Below are positions 1-14,491 of a DNA stretch of 64,000 nucleotides, in pieces; position 1 is the stretch's first letter; each line of letters begins with the position of its first letter. A program made the position numbers and the translations under genes. This stretch comes from Sycobia sp. Sy_11 (taxonomy: Eukaryota; Arthropoda; Insecta; Hymenoptera; Epichrysomallidae): contig JACCIC010000293.1 of NCBI GenBank assembly GCA_018907035.1, forward strand, positions 146,001 through 210,000. Direction: 5' to 3'. Under the pieces are notes generated by a model that was given only the letters and a program-made list of their open reading frames with translations, made no database searches and was not told the DNA's origin.

Positions 1-303
1 TTCGCTATAATCGACCTCCTCCCTCCTTCCACGTTCTATTGAAAAAAAAATACCCACACTCTTTCAAATGCAATTTTCCATCGCGACGAGAGAAAGGAGA
101 GTGAAAAATTTGCGAGAGAGCTCCAGTCGCTTTTTTTCTTGCCCCTTCCCCTTCCACATTTCCTTTCGGGAATCTCAGACGTGTATATACGTAATATGCA
201 AGACTAGCCAGCCGCGCGACGATCGGTAGCCGAAGGAAACTGGGCGTACTTATATCAACGGCAACGTAACGTATATAGATATATGTATATGTATATATAT
301 GCT

Positions 304-351
<48 letters not shown>

Positions 352-3119
352 TGCTTACGCTAATGGCCTCGCCCCCGGTGCGGGCGCGACGACGACGACG
401 ACGACGACATCGAGGTGAGACCTTGGAGTCCCGATACAATTTGAAAACGAGCCCCCGGGGGCCGCGTAATGCGATTCGTTAATAAGAAGCGGATAATTCG
501 ATCGGGGACGCCGCGCGGTCTCGTTATCGGAGAATTATACATGGACTTATGTATACATATACATATATACATGTATATATATGTATATAACGAGAGAAAG
601 GGGTGGATCTCGCAAATGTACGCGGAGATTTTGTTGTTTTGTAAAGTCAGAGGATGCTCCGTGCATGCATATATGAATACACCTTCTTTTGTTTTTCGTC
701 CGATCTATTTCTAAAGAAACTTTATACTTTCTTTCTGTGTGGACACAAGAATAAAGCTAACTAATTATCTACTACCATACCAAAACTCGCCTTTTATACG
801 AAAATTTTTCGAATCGCAAGCGGTAGCTTGCGTTCAATTGTTGAGGCATTTGTTTATTCTCGAGTATCTAAATAGATTAACAAGATAATAAAAATAGATA
901 ATGAAAAATGATGAATTTTTTATTAATTATTTTCGGAAATGCAATGATGTTTCGTTGAAGTCGCCACAGATGTTGAAATTACATCGTAATTCAGGCGAAA
1001 TTTTTCAAGTGCTTTCTTTTTTTACTCTCTGCACTGAATTAATTATTATTATTATTATCAATTCCTTACTCCATTAATTTTATTGCCATAATACATAACT
1101 CCATTTGGCCTGCTTTTTCTCTCACAAGAAATAAAGTGTAATTCACAGTGACTTAATTATGGATTCATTCCGGAATTGTATTCATTCATCATCAGTTATG
1201 ACCTTGTTAAAAAAAAAAAAATCCGAGTCCACTTTCCATGATTTTTGTAACTGAAGAGGAGCCCTAAACTCGAAGCTCTCTCTTTTGATCATCGGTAAGA
1301 AGTTCAGAATCAATTTCAGCAACAATTCTTCTTACAATACGAGAATCATTGAATACAATCCATTTCAACGAACTCCCTGGCAATGCAGCGATCTCGCGAA
1401 CCGTATAAACTTTCCTGTACATCTATTTCATTATGAAATACGTGCTACGCTCTCGCATAACGTACGAATAAATATTAATAATATACAAACACCGATTGCA
1501 CGTAAGGCGTGGGCTTCCCTTGTACACACGCGATATGTTAGAATTGGGTAATTAATTAGTTATTATGGATAAAGATAGTCAAAGAGACGCGTCGACAGTA
1601 AATCTATAATCGGCCATTATTCGACTGTTCTCGGCGAAGTCGATTTTCGCCCAAGTCAACGTTAACGTCTCGCTGCCAATGGAGACACGAAAAAGGGCGA
1701 CGATAAATGGACTTCATCCGGAAATTGGCTGCTGCAGCGCATTGTTATCTTTAACAACTATAGCTATTTTTGGATTAATTTATCTGTAGATAACAACAAC
1801 AACAACAACAATAACAAAATTAAAGTGAACTCTTTTCGATAAAATCTACGATACACGGTTAAGGTACGTTGACAACGACTTACGGACCGCACTAACAAGA
1901 CCGCCAACAAGGGGAACCGGCATTTTTACCACTTTTTAAATACTACGCGTCATTTTAATATTTATACTGCGCTCCATGAGGTCTCTTGACGACAGAAATT
2001 TTTCGTCGGAACATTTTTCCATAACCCGCCTTCAAGACCATTGTCCCACATTTTAGTTTACAGCCTGGACGTCGTAAAAAAAATATACCGAGTTTCCAAA
2101 AACCAAAAACCCAAACAAAACGAAAAATTCTAAAGAATTAATCGTATAATTTAAAAAAAAAATACGCGAGCCCCTTTTTTTACGTTTTACTTTCTTTTTT
2201 TAATGGCCCTCGGCTTTTACCGCGGTCGAATAATAAAAAAAAAAGCCCTCACTCGAAGGGAGGAAGAGAGAGAGGGAGAGAGAGAGACAGAGAGAGACAG
2301 AGAGAGGGAAAAAAAGAGCCAGTTGTGATTTTGCATTATTGTACAAACGTAAACGAAATGGCGTAAAATCCTTTTACGACCGGTCATATAAGATCCCCTG
2401 AATGAATAGCTCTTTAAAACGGCGACGGGGAGGGGACGAGGGTGGGCGAGGCGGTGGGGAAAAATAAACGGGAAGAAAAGAAAAAGGGCCGATCGTAACC
2501 CCGGTGCGCAAGTAGATCGTGCATCCGTAAGCGTGGAAGACCGTAACCATTTATTACGGCAGTATTTACACCTTCCTACCCCCCCCCCCCCCGAGATCTC
2601 ATTTATATACAAGCCGATGCATTGTAGTTCCTATTATTAACACCGGTGCTCACAGCAAAAATTAAAGCCCCCCGGCTCTCAACGGCGCGCTCCAGGCGGG
2701 AGCCGCCCAAAAGCCCGCGAAGCTTTCTCGCGTGAGAAAGCGCCTCTCACTCGCCCTCCCCCGCCCCCGGTACCCAACCCTATATGGCTTGTTTATAAAG
2801 CAACGCGAGCGTTCGAGCGCTCGGTCGCGTAAAATTAAAGGACGCTACGCGGCTCGCCGACGTCGGTAAATTTAATGAATGTCGCGCTGCGCGCTTCGCG
2901 CGCAGCCCTCGAGGTTTCTCAAAATTGAGAAATTCGCGGCCGACAGAGGCAACGGCCGGCTCGCGGACGTTCGAGTTCACGCAGTCGTTGCAGAGTGTAA
3001 TTGTTTTTTTTTTTTTCAAATAGATATTTGCTCGATTGAAAATTAAAAAAAAAAAAAATATATAGATATGTTAATTTGTAAATATAATATATTATTTAAC
3101 AAACCATTGGGATTGGTTA
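1..3119. other. No gene seen: intergenic or intronic DNA
   Basis: Contains a (TA)n run at 305-350, a (CGA)n-rich patch at 387-410, a possible conserved block at about 1560-1790 with mixed composition, and a GC-rich patch at 2390-3000. Open frames here are low-complexity and show no splice or family support. Confidence 0.6.
305..350. repeat. (TA)n microsatellite
   Basis: Uninterrupted TA dinucleotides read directly. Confidence 0.97.
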
Positions 3120-3925
3120 CAAAATATTGGCACAAAATAAGTTCCAAATTATACATCTAATATTAAATTTATAACACATTGGATAGCAATGATCGAATCG
3201 GAATAACTTTCGTAGATTTAGCAGAGGCATTTGAAACTGGTTTACCATAAAATTTTTTTCAGGCAAAATTATATAATTATTCAACCAGAGATAATGCTTA
3301 CGAACCTACCGCTGATTTTTCATTTAATAGAAAATAAAGAGTAAATATTTTTCGCGATATTAGTGAAAATCCAAAACGTTATTACACGTTCCTTCAAGGT
3401 ACTAGTTTAGAACAGCAATTATTTATTTTATACATAGATGACATTTTGCATGATTTACTAAGATATTCTATAGTAACATATGCAGACGATACTATAATTA
3501 TGTCTACCTAAACTAACTGTTCGAATGATGTAACCAAAATGAGTATTTATTTAGAAATATATATATATTTAAATAAATTATCATACAATAATCAAAATTC
3601 GGTTTTCGTTATCGTGGGAAATTCAAGAAATAGCGTTCAGAGTAATATAGATATAAAAATAAATAATAAACAGTTGGTGAAAGTAAATAAAATTAAATAC
3701 CATGGTGCTTGGCTTTACATATTATTATAATATGAAATGGTTTGCACATATTCAATTCATAATAAAAAAACAAATAAATCTTTAATATTTCCATTTAATA
3801 AATTAACGGGATTTACGAAAAAGAAGACTCTCATAATTATTTTTTATTTCTAATTTCATATTATTACCAATCGAGATAATATAGCTTGGAGTAGAGCCTA
3901 CGATAATTGCATTAATTTATAACTA
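3120..3925 (+). pseudogene. Decayed LINE reverse-transcriptase fragment
   Basis: Fragments of a non-LTR reverse transcriptase can be read across stops and frameshifts. FVDLAEAFETG at about 3211 matches the catalytic LDxxKAFDT block. LQGTSLEQQLFILYIDDIL at about 3393-3449 matches the PQGSxLGPLLFxLYINDL block. TYADDTIIM at 3476-3502 holds the Y-A-D-D catalytic core. Further on, KVNKIKYHGA, WFAHIQFI and IAWSRAYDN correspond to the palm and thumb. There is no open frame and no intact ends, so it is an old relic. Confidence 0.8.
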
Positions 3926-6716
3926 AAAATTTAGAATAAAAATTGTAAAATTAGGCAATCAGAAAACAGCCAATGAATCTCAAACAATCCTTTGCATTTG
4001 TATCATTACTTTTCCATTAGAATAATATAATTGCAATTCTACTAAAAATAAGAGCATGTCTTACTTAAAATCTGTACAATTAAAAAAAAAGTGCTATAAA
4101 AGCAATAAATATTTATAGTAGGATATACATTGAAAGCAAAAATATTTTTAACTCAAATATTGTAAAGTTCAAATAAATAACTAGGTTATCAACAGTATTT
4201 AATTATTGTATTTTCTGTCGATATAGGAAAACTACTACTGTTCCCATCCTAATAACTGAGAGTTGGTGTTAACTTTTTGTTTATAATAATTTCCAGTCTC
4301 ATTGGCAGATATTCTTGCATCTTTATTAACTATACGTTCGGAATTTAGTATTGAAAAATAAATAAATATATATATTTGATATATATAAATATATAATGAT
4401 AAACGCCAACAGAAATTTTTCACAAAAATGTAAGAGTTTTAAAACATAAATATAATTAATACTTCATGAATACTACAGTACACGATAACAATAATCGTGT
4501 TATGTGTATATCGTTAGTTCGAAAGTAATAATAAAATAAAATGGGAGTGGCTGCGGGGATGGAGCTTGGGTTAAACGCAATTATCCGCGGGACTAAAGTT
4601 TCCCTCCTCGAGAGAGCTTTTCGAATCCTTCCCGCGCGCTTATCGAACTCTCCTTAAAGATCAAGGAGGCTCTTGCGCTCTCTCTCTCTCTCTCTCTCTC
4701 CCCGTCCCTCTTTCGTACTTTGTTTCGCGCAAAATACCCACCGCTGAAAGCGCGGCGGTGTATTTCTGAAAAGACCGGCTGGATCGCGATCGAAGCCGCG
4801 CTGTCCCGTAACGATTGCACGAACTATTAACGAGCAAATAAAAAAGAAAGAAAAAACAAAGAGCCGCGCGCGATCGATTTTCCGGGACGGGACCGCGTTG
4901 AACGGTAATCGGCCTCGCGCGTCCGGTCGCAGGGGAGATCGGCAGAGATCGGAGTACGCGGTCACGGTGGCGCGACAGTGCGATTTTCGTCAACCCTCTT
5001 CTATTGCTGTGCGCAAAGAAACAAAATATAATGAAAGACATCTGACTAGGGCACCTATTCCATACGGGAGAGTAGATGGAAAATTGTGTTTGCCCGTATT
5101 TTTGTCCTCCGGAAATAAGGAAATTTTATGTGCACGTACAGAACCGGAACTCATTGGCATTAGTATTCGATTTAATTTATTTTCAATTTTTTGCTCTAAC
5201 TTCCGATACGAGTCAATATAATCTTCCTCGCATTTTTGTGTTTGCTTAAACAGCAGCAGTCGTTGCCGAAATTGTACAAAGCTCGTATCAGCGATGATCT
5301 TTGATTGTTTCTTAATATCTCGTTATTCTATCATTACCCCTTTTTTTTAAAACTAAAACTTTTTCCTCCATATTATATATATATATTTCCGATGACTTTT
5401 CACATTGATCGAGGACCGACTACACGGATCTCCAAGGAAAAAGCGTTAAATATAAAGCTTAAAGTATATAATGTGCATTTTGACGTAGATTGAAAAAAAA
5501 ATTAATTTTAGCTTTCACTACGAATTTATCGTTCCGTTTATTATATATGTATATATATTTAATAAACAACTAAATGCTCATTCGCGAAGTCGAAATGCGT
5601 AAGAAAATTAGATTTTTCAAAAGCTTGGTATTCAACAGCGCAAGTAGCTTTACATATGCGAAGTTGACGAGAAAAAAAATGAATGTTGCTGAATGTGCTC
5701 CGTTCCGCGCTTATTTATGCATTTCACTCAGGTGAGCTCGTTTATGTATATATATATATATATAGCGAACGTGATATTTTTATGCACCCAAGAACCGCGG
5801 CTCACTCGCGACAGTTCCTCGATAATATCGCCGTTCTCGATGCAAAAATTCCAGTAATTTCTTTGACAGCCAGTTTTTTTTTTTTGTAATTTTAAAGGAC
5901 CTTCCGGTTTCAGTCTTCCGGAAGGACTAAAGGCAATGAGGACAATTTGTTGCAATTCTATGTCATTGCAATGGTGATAAGTCATCGCATTTTCTTTATC
6001 GTGAAAAAATAGTTCAGTTCGAATCTTTACAGCTCCGCGTAAGGTGAACTCGTCTTAAATTATAATTCCTCCATATGTAATAAATTAATCGGCTTATCTT
6101 CATTTTAATCTTTTCTCTAGTTTCGCATGGAGTACCATCGCGGTTCATCCCGGTTTAATGAGAAAAATTACAGAGAGCAGTTCGCAAAAAAGCTCAATTA
6201 GCCAGCTGTCAGTTCGTAATTGGCCAAATTATAACGCGCTCGAGCTTCGAAGTTTCGTAGGGATTAAAAAAGGGTCGCGCAGCGACCGAGTGAATTTTCA
6301 TCTCGAATTGTGCGATTATGAAAGCTCGTAGGGGACTTCTTGATCGAGCGTAGATTCTGGATGCGATCGAGCTCTTATATTGCAATTTTACTTATAAAAA
6401 AGATTTGCAAAAATTTCCCATGCACTGATAAACCATGATATAAAAGTTCCTTTACAACGTACACGTACAGCTGTAATCTACATTGAATGATATTTCGGAG
6501 TGGGGAAAAATGAGGATTATAATAATGTGTAATTTCGAAAAGGGAGGCAAGACAGTAAAGTATGTCTTTCTCGGATTACGGGAGTTGAAAAATTCACTTT
6601 TCAAGTTCCACTGCCCCCTCCCCCGGGTCGGGGGTTTGCCGGGTATGAGAGAACTTTATTTCTATCCGTTAATTAAGTAGCTCGAAAGCGCTATAAATGA
6701 GTGAACACTGGAAATG

Positions 6717-6720
<4 letters not shown>

Positions 6721-6754
<34 letters not shown>
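6721..6754. repeat. (TA)n microsatellite
   Basis: Uninterrupted TA dinucleotides; a second run follows at 6896-6939. Confidence 0.97.
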
Positions 6755-6755
<1 letters not shown>

Positions 6756-6894
6756 TACTTTTCCACTAGCGTATTTCCTGAATTATAACTTCGCCAACTC
6801 GGTAGTTAACGCTCCTCATTGTATTTAAAATGGAATACAAGGAAAATTCGCGCGGCTCGCTCAAAGTATTGCGGTAAGGCAGGAAGTAACATAA

Positions 6895-6895
<1 letters not shown>

Positions 6896-6939
<44 letters not shown>
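6896..6939. repeat. (TA)n microsatellite
   Basis: Uninterrupted TA dinucleotides read directly. Confidence 0.97.
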
Positions 6940-6942
<3 letters not shown>

Positions 6943-8712
6943 AATATCGTCTAATAAGATAAAGAAAGCCTTCAAACGGAAGAAAATGCAGGTCGTGAAT
7001 TTTTTGCGAATGGGCCATATTGGATTAGAAGTATTATCAATAATTGCTATCAATTGAATATGTATTAATTAATTTGCAAAAATGAATGTTCAACTTATAA
7101 AAGATTAATTACACGTCAGTTATATGCGTATTTAAGCGGTACTTTAAAAATAGTATTTTAATTATAAACGGAAAAATTCTACGAGGTATGAACAAAGGAA
7201 AGAAAATTAGGTCGTAGCACGTTAATGTAATTTTTAGTTTTCGTAATGTTTCGCACGAATAAGTTCGAACAAATAAGTAAAAAAAATATTTTCGTTTCTA
7301 TTTGAATACACTTGAATAATTAAAAAATAAAAAGTTCAAAGCAATTTATTCTCGTGATATTGCATAATCAGTTTTTTTTAATGCTCCAATTAACATTTAT
7401 ATAGTAGTGAACATAAATGCAAATACATTATATATAGTAATACATTATAATCTAGCAATTGGTATTATAAATCGTATTGGGAAAAATTTCAAAACTAAAA
7501 GTACATTATGCAAAACACGAGAGATGAAACAAGAAAACTAAAACGTACTGTTTCATCATCAAGTTGCATAATTACAAAGTCTACATACTTAGCTCTACTG
7601 ATATCAAGTAAACTATCACATTTTTCCTGTCGTTCTTGCAGTACACGCTTAATAAACGAATTTAAATTAGCCGATATACGATAATCTACTTTCACTACTA
7701 TTCTATAATTGTATTCAATTTGCTTAAAAATCTCGAATCATAGAATGACTCCGTTAAAAATATTTATCAGCACGAATTTTAGAACTTACATACTAACGAA
7801 AATTTATCAAAATCCTAGGTAAATAGCAATAACAACAACGCGGTCCTCGTACGTCACGTATGCTGACAATTGTGTTTTTTGTTTGTTTTTTCTTTCGTAT
7901 AATTGATTTTTCTTACACGACGATAATTTTCGGAAAGAATCTCCGAGAACCAAATGGAATTACAGTCTAGACTTAACTTAACTACAATTAGTTCTAGTCT
8001 TAACATTTGTCTCAAGCGCCTAGAAGCCAAGTCGATGTAAATTCAACGCTTTGCGAAACATATCACAAGTGTCTTTGTAAAAGGGACAGAAAAATTTTAA
8101 GATAATTATTGAAACGCACGTTTCACTAAAAGTCACACCGTATTTTTCAATCATTGGTTTATTTATTTATCTCGAACATTTATCGTAAAATTTTCTTTGA
8201 TTCATTGTAAGTACGTTTTCCGTACATAGTTGTATCGATTATGTATGAATGTAATGCTTTATTTATTAATAGAATCCAATCTATTCGTTGTATAATATCA
8301 ATGCGATTATTCATGTAGCAATAGAAAATCGCTTCATACGGAGAACAAAAGTAAAAGCCTCGATCGGTTGGTTTTAAGTTATCTTTTTGACTATATCATT
8401 GTACGATAAAAAAGAGGAATTCGTGCATGGCAAAAGCACACGAGGAATAGAATTTTATTTCTTGCATTCTAAACAACACCCACAAAAATACTTTGAGGTA
8501 TGTCTTTATCCTTGATCAAGTGTCGTACAACTGAAATATAACTAAATTGCCGAATATAACTAAAACGCCGAAAAAATATCTAGATTATCTTAAGAGGCCC
8601 CGATGAACTCAATTTAGGAAGTTTAACTCCCCGATTTGCAGTCGCCGATGCGAAAATACTCTTGGAGGAAGCTTTCAGTGTTAAAAGGTGCAAACAATCT
8701 ATAGAAGGATCT

Positions 8713-8744
<32 letters not shown>

Positions 8745-9186
8745 GTTAAGTCGAGCCTTTCTCTCTCGCACACTTCTCCCATTGGCTACGCGTATTAAAC
8801 AACGCCGACCCAATTCTGACGACATTATTCGCGTACAATAATATTTATTTAACAGACTGAATTTATTTCGACGTTTAATTATAAACGACTGGCTTTTTAA
8901 CTTCTCGATTTAAATTCAAATTTAATTGCTTCTAAATTACATCGTCGGCACTTACATCTATAAATATATGTATAGAATTATAGACTTTTCTAGCGATAAT
9001 TTTTTTTAACTCGTCCGCGCTTTTCTGACGTTTCGCGAAAATCATTCCCCTAACGCTGTATCTCGGCCTTTCATAGCGAGCAACCGTGTACGGGCCACGT
9101 GAAAAATGTCGTACTTTCAAACGCGACTCGAAGGAATGTTAATTAACGACGAGTACCTTGGGATTCTGCGTATCTTAAGGGGTTGT

Positions 9187-9379
9187 GTCACTTAAGAATT
9201 TGCAAAAAATCTAAAAAAAAAATTTGCCGTTTTTTTTTTTTTTTTTTTTTTTGCTTAAAAGTTGTTTTAACCGTCTTCGAAACTACACACCTATGAATGT
9301 AGAAGACGGCGCTTAAATTCACCATTGCTCGTGATTTAATTTTCGAATATTTTAGACAAGGAATCGCGTCACTTAAGAA
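9187..9379. repeat. Small hairpin element flanked by 12-bp direct repeats
   Basis: GTCACTTAAGAA occurs at 9187-9198 and again at 9368-9379. Between them lie a poly(T) run and an inverted repeat CCGTCTTC (9271-9278)/GAAGACGG (9302-9309) with CTACA/TGTAG inside. A small insertion with long target duplication is possible; a chance pair in AT-rich DNA is the alternative. Confidence 0.35.
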
Positions 9380-9715
9380 ATCTAGAACGCTAGAAATTGA
9401 CTTGCCGATAGCATCGACGGATCGACGTAAAATAATAACAAGAGTTTTTTGTTTTTAATCGATCGTATTTCGACGACAGCTCGGGAGGCATTATTTAACG
9501 TAATAGTATGTTTCATCCACTGGAGCGGGGGGGGGGAGTCGAAAATGCGACTTTTCCTCACGGGTGCTTATCGCCGCTCGAACGGTAGGCGATGGCGACG
9601 AGCAATTGCTCCGTACGGCGTATACGATTTTTTCTTATTTCATTTAATAAATATAAATCATATTGTGTACATAGTAATAGAACAATGAAATGTTTGTCGG
9701 TATCTATATTGCTCT

Positions 9716-9720
<5 letters not shown>

Positions 9721-9762
<42 letters not shown>
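9721..9762. repeat. (TC)n microsatellite
   Basis: Uninterrupted TC dinucleotides read directly. Confidence 0.97.
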
Positions 9763-9765
<3 letters not shown>

Positions 9766-10250
9766 CTCTTATTTTATTTTTTCTGTAATGATAATACGCG
9801 CTGAGATGGAAAGGTGAAGGATAATAATTCAGTTTGAAATATTATGTTGCAATTGATAATACTGAAAAAACTTTAATTAATATTAAACTACTTATAAGTT
9901 TTTATATATAGATGTTTAAGTTTTAACTTAGACTAATGGTAAGTATGCATATGTATTTAAAATATATAAATAAATGCTTCAAAACATGTATTCAATACTA
10001 AATAAACATTCGCTTTATTCAATTATTAAAATACTAACTTAATTAAACAATTGTTTAAATCAGTAACAAAGACCTGTAGAGCGTTTAAACTAAAAAGTCG
10101 AATAAAATTTATTTACAATGCTACTGTCTTTAAACTAACAAATTATAAAAGACGAAATTAAACAATGCATGCTTTGTGTAAAAAATAAGCAATAGATGAT
10201 GTGAGAGAATAATATCACATTATTATATAATTCCTTTCGTACACATTATT

Positions 10251-10253
<3 letters not shown>

Positions 10254-10322
<69 letters not shown>
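10254..10322. repeat. (GA)n microsatellite, longest GA run in the window
   Basis: About 34 uninterrupted GA units. Confidence 0.97.
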
Positions 10323-10325
<3 letters not shown>

Positions 10326-13300
10326 ACTACTTTATTTTCCCTCTATTAACCTACAAATAGATTTGATATTTTCTCACGGGTGCGTATCATGCGTTTTTCC
10401 CCATCGAATTCATTGAAAGAATGCGATACTTTCGGGGCATGACACTAAAAATGTTGTGAATGAAAAAAAAATTATAAGCATTTCAAACCTCTTTTTTCAC
10501 TAGCCAGAAACATAACTCGGACTAGACTTTATCAATACATGAGACGTTTACAGCGGTATCACTGAATTTAATTTCTGTTTTGCACGTATCAATATGTGTA
10601 GGTTTTTTGTCCACATAGTACTGAGTTTGTTGTGAACAATTTTCTGGCAAATTGATTCATGAAATCGTTCGTTTCTTGTCTTCGATAATTCAGAATTTCG
10701 CGAAAAATCTATACATCTAAAGGCCGTTTTATATCTACAATGACGATTATTAAACTAGGTAATCTGTAAAACATTGGTTTTACGCCCCAGCTTCCAGCAC
10801 AGTAAAAGTTCAATTTTAAAGCCATTAACGTACGAATATTGTGCAAATGTTGTTTTCTCCTTAAGTGATATCGACGAAGAAAAATTTTCTTTAAGATCAT
10901 CAATAGTCGTAAAAAAAGTCCACTTTTCTAGAATACCGAGCGATCCCTTCGTTGCCCTGCAAATGAAAGAAAGAAAAGAAAAGAAAAAGCAAGAATAATT
11001 CTCGAAACTCGCCTGTACAGTTTCAGCGGAGCTACAAATCCGTGCAATCCCTTAATTAACGAGCAGCAACGATAATTATATATAGCCCAAGGAACGAGCC
11101 TCCCTCTCGAAGGCGTTCGTTATCGATGGCGCGATGCGTTCGCTCGACGGTGGATAAGACCTCGTTACGCCGATCATCGGCGACGATGAGCGCGAACGAT
11201 ACAGCAGGAGCTGGCCGAAGAGGGGCATAAGATGGCCATTAATACATCGAATGCTGAGAGCTTACCGCTCGTGAAATTGGTTTGTGTGTGCGCGCGCGCT
11301 TACGTCTGTATGCGTGTACAGACTGACCGAAATCCTCGGATGAGATCCGATAGCACGGATTTTGCGCGCACACATACACATATCGGCGATCGTTCGTGCA
11401 TATTATCGATGTGTAGTCTTGACACGATAAGGAAAATTCGGCCCATGCTCGATAGATGGTTTAATGCTTCGATTCGATTTTAATAAATCGGACCGGTAGG
11501 TTTATTCGTTCGATGATTAACCGTCGAGCCTCCGATATCTCTTTTATAAGCCGAATGGGTGCGTTTTTTGCTCGCTCTCGTTCTTATTTTCATCGCTGAA
11601 CAATTATTCACTCCCGCCGACGAAAAGACGAATTGCCGTACATATCGCTGGTCGTGTCCACGGATCGACGTAAAATTAAGATGTCCGAGTCTCGCGCGAG
11701 CGGTAGCGAACGAATTTATATCGGTCGCTAGATACATGTCGATACACACACGTGTACGTATACGTAGGTCTTAAAAAAATTTAGCAGCCGTTTCTTAAGA
11801 AGACTATCGCATCCGGTATGAAATACGTCAAAATAATTATTGTAATGACGATAATAAATGATAATAATTATAAATAAAGGATAGAATTACTTCCAGCTAG
11901 GGCACGGTACGCCGATGATAAACCTTGGAGCAAACGCTTGAATTCGAGCTTTACGACAGCACACTGTAGTGACCGGATTAGACGACCAGATCGACTCGGA
12001 ACGAGACGGCTCGTGCTATAAAGCCAAGGATCATTCTGGAGACTTATTAATGGACCGGTACGATGGCGCTGAAGCATCGGACAATGATCGTAACGGCTAA
12101 ACCAAAAAAAAAAAAAAAAAAAAAAAGAATCAAATCCGATGTTTCGCGAAACGGATAGAGCATCGTCGCCTACTGATTTTGCGCGTAAAATCATCGATTT
12201 TTCCATGAATATGCCTCTGTATAATCGAGGTCGGGTCAACTGATTAGATTGAGGCGACGCACGATTGGGGTGCGAATATGTGGGCGTCCGAGAAAGGCTC
12301 GATAAATTACATGGTTAATATCTTATCGTAGAATGTTATGGCCGGGTGGATTTTTTTTTCTTACAAGCAAAAGCGTCAAACCTTCGTATTTGCGCCGACC
12401 TGCGAACGAAAATCATTATAAACATTTTCGTTATTACACACCGACGTTGAATTTAAACATAGTTGGGATAAACCTTAGAAGCAAAAAGGTGTCAGTTTTT
12501 GTTTTTTTTAATAAAAAATACCAGACCTCATTAGTGGGCGAAATTTCAGATCTCCGAGTAACGTCTAGCATGGTTTGGAAAATTGCGCCAACTTTCAGGG
12601 AAAAATGATCTGACAAGGAGAGTTCCGTATTGCGGCAATACGTGCGTAATTTTCATGCATTTGTGAAGATCTTCGAACGGGGTTATTTTCTTCAATTTTT
12701 GTTCCTTTTAATCAAAATTATATTTATTTTCAATTTGAGAAGACCGATTACTTCTACGATGTATTATTACACTTTCAATTTTTACACTTGGATTTTTTCA
12801 ACAAGTCATATTTCTCGATCAGACCGAATTCATTTTAATATGTTAAGAATACACGGAGCACTGCTTCGATTTCTTTCGTATACATCCGATAATCTGCAGT
12901 GCATCGTCAATATTGTGAAAAAAATCGTATAATATATTAGCATGTAGATAATGAATATTCTTTGCCTTTTATTCTCCATTACGTGATTCCCAAAAAAGCC
13001 GCCCACTCGCTTAACCGTCCAAAAAACGTTCAGAATATTGTCTCTGCTGTCGTGATTTTGTACATGAACGAAATTAAAAAAAAAAATCTGCCGTAAATTT
13101 TTTTATTCTTAATAACGCCACTTGAAAGAAATTCGATTGATTTCTTCATTTCACACTCGCAAATGGCACTGTTTAGGCAATTTTTTCCGAGCACTGCAGT
13201 TATGCCATAGCTCTTGAATATCCATAGATTTCGAAATAAATGCGTAAAACTGTAACTCTTCAATTTTCACATTTTCCCAAGCGATATATACTGCTATTGA

Positions 13301-14000
13301 TTTTAAGTTTTCGACTTTGCAATAAAACTAATATATTGCTATTTGGACTTTTTATATCGAGCCGTGAAATACTTTTTTTAGCGAATAAGCGACTTTTATG
13401 ATTTTCATGAATCAAAAATATCACTTGATGAAAATTTCAAATTTTTCGTTAAGCACTGGTGAGTAATTTAATTTGATTTTATTTTAAATGAAATTTGCGA
13501 GTAAATAGAGTTTATTGTTTTTTTTTTTTAATAAAATACTTTATTTTACGGCTATTATTTGACCAATTTCATTTTAACTACATTCATCTACAGTTTTATT
13601 AAGAGAAGTTAATTTGATAAATCATTGACAAAGTACGTATAATATTTAAAAATACTAATATTAAATACTCTTGTTATTTTACCAAAAATGTAGAAAAATA
13701 TTCCTATATCAAAAAAAAAACTCTTAATCAATAAATATTTTTGAATGTATCAAACAATTCTTAACTAATTTATAAATTGTTTATGTTACATATAACAATA
13801 CTATTTAACAATACAGAAAAAAACTGAATTATATAAACAACAAATACTAATTATTATTATGTTCATCTTATAACATAATTCAGATGTATGTATGTATATA
13901 TAGTACACCTCTATTGAACAGTCTGCCCGTTAATCAGAAAATAGAATGAAAGTACGCGAGTAAGTCAACGCCCCGTAACTCCGATAGAAATTTAAAAACT

Positions 14001-14001
<1 letters not shown>

Positions 14002-14053
<52 letters not shown>
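14002..14053. repeat. (TA)n microsatellite
   Basis: Uninterrupted TA units just before a GC-rich island. Confidence 0.97.
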
Positions 14054-14058
<5 letters not shown>

Positions 14059-14089
14059 GCATAGATATAGAAGCCAGGCCGGGGGGCGC

Positions 14090-14456
14090 GCTCCGCGGCT
14101 CGACGCCCCTAAATTACGTCCCCAACGAGGCGAAAGGTGGCTCAGGAATTTTCAAGAGCCCCCCTCCCCCACCCCCGCCCCCATCAGCGCTGCCAACGAA
14201 ATAACGCGACAGAGCCGAGGAGGTGAGTGGCGGTGCCGGTGGTGGTGGTGGCGGTGGGAAGAAAAGTACTTAGAGAGCGCGGCCGAAGACAAGTGAATTT
14301 TCGTCCGCCCGTGCTTTTTAACGCCCTCTTGCGCTCCGACGCTCGACTCTCCCTTCCCTAACCATTCCGCCCCTCCCCACGACCCCAGCCCGCCAAATCC
14401 ACGATTATGCACCGCGACGGTGGTTTCGCAGAGGGCGGCTGAGAGAGCGAGGGGGG

Positions 14457-14491
<35 letters not shown>

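Larger units (their letters stand above)
3926..14090. other. No gene seen: AT-rich DNA with microsatellites
   Basis: Mostly AT-rich. There are moderately GC-rich patches at 4540-5000, 6100-6370 and 11000-12300. The patch at 6180-6260 has closely packed CAATTAG, CAGCTGTCA and TAATTGG, like homeodomain and E-box sites, which may mark an enhancer. Short frames such as those at 10774-10998 and 11232-11483 lack start context, splice sites and recognisable domains. Confidence 0.5.
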
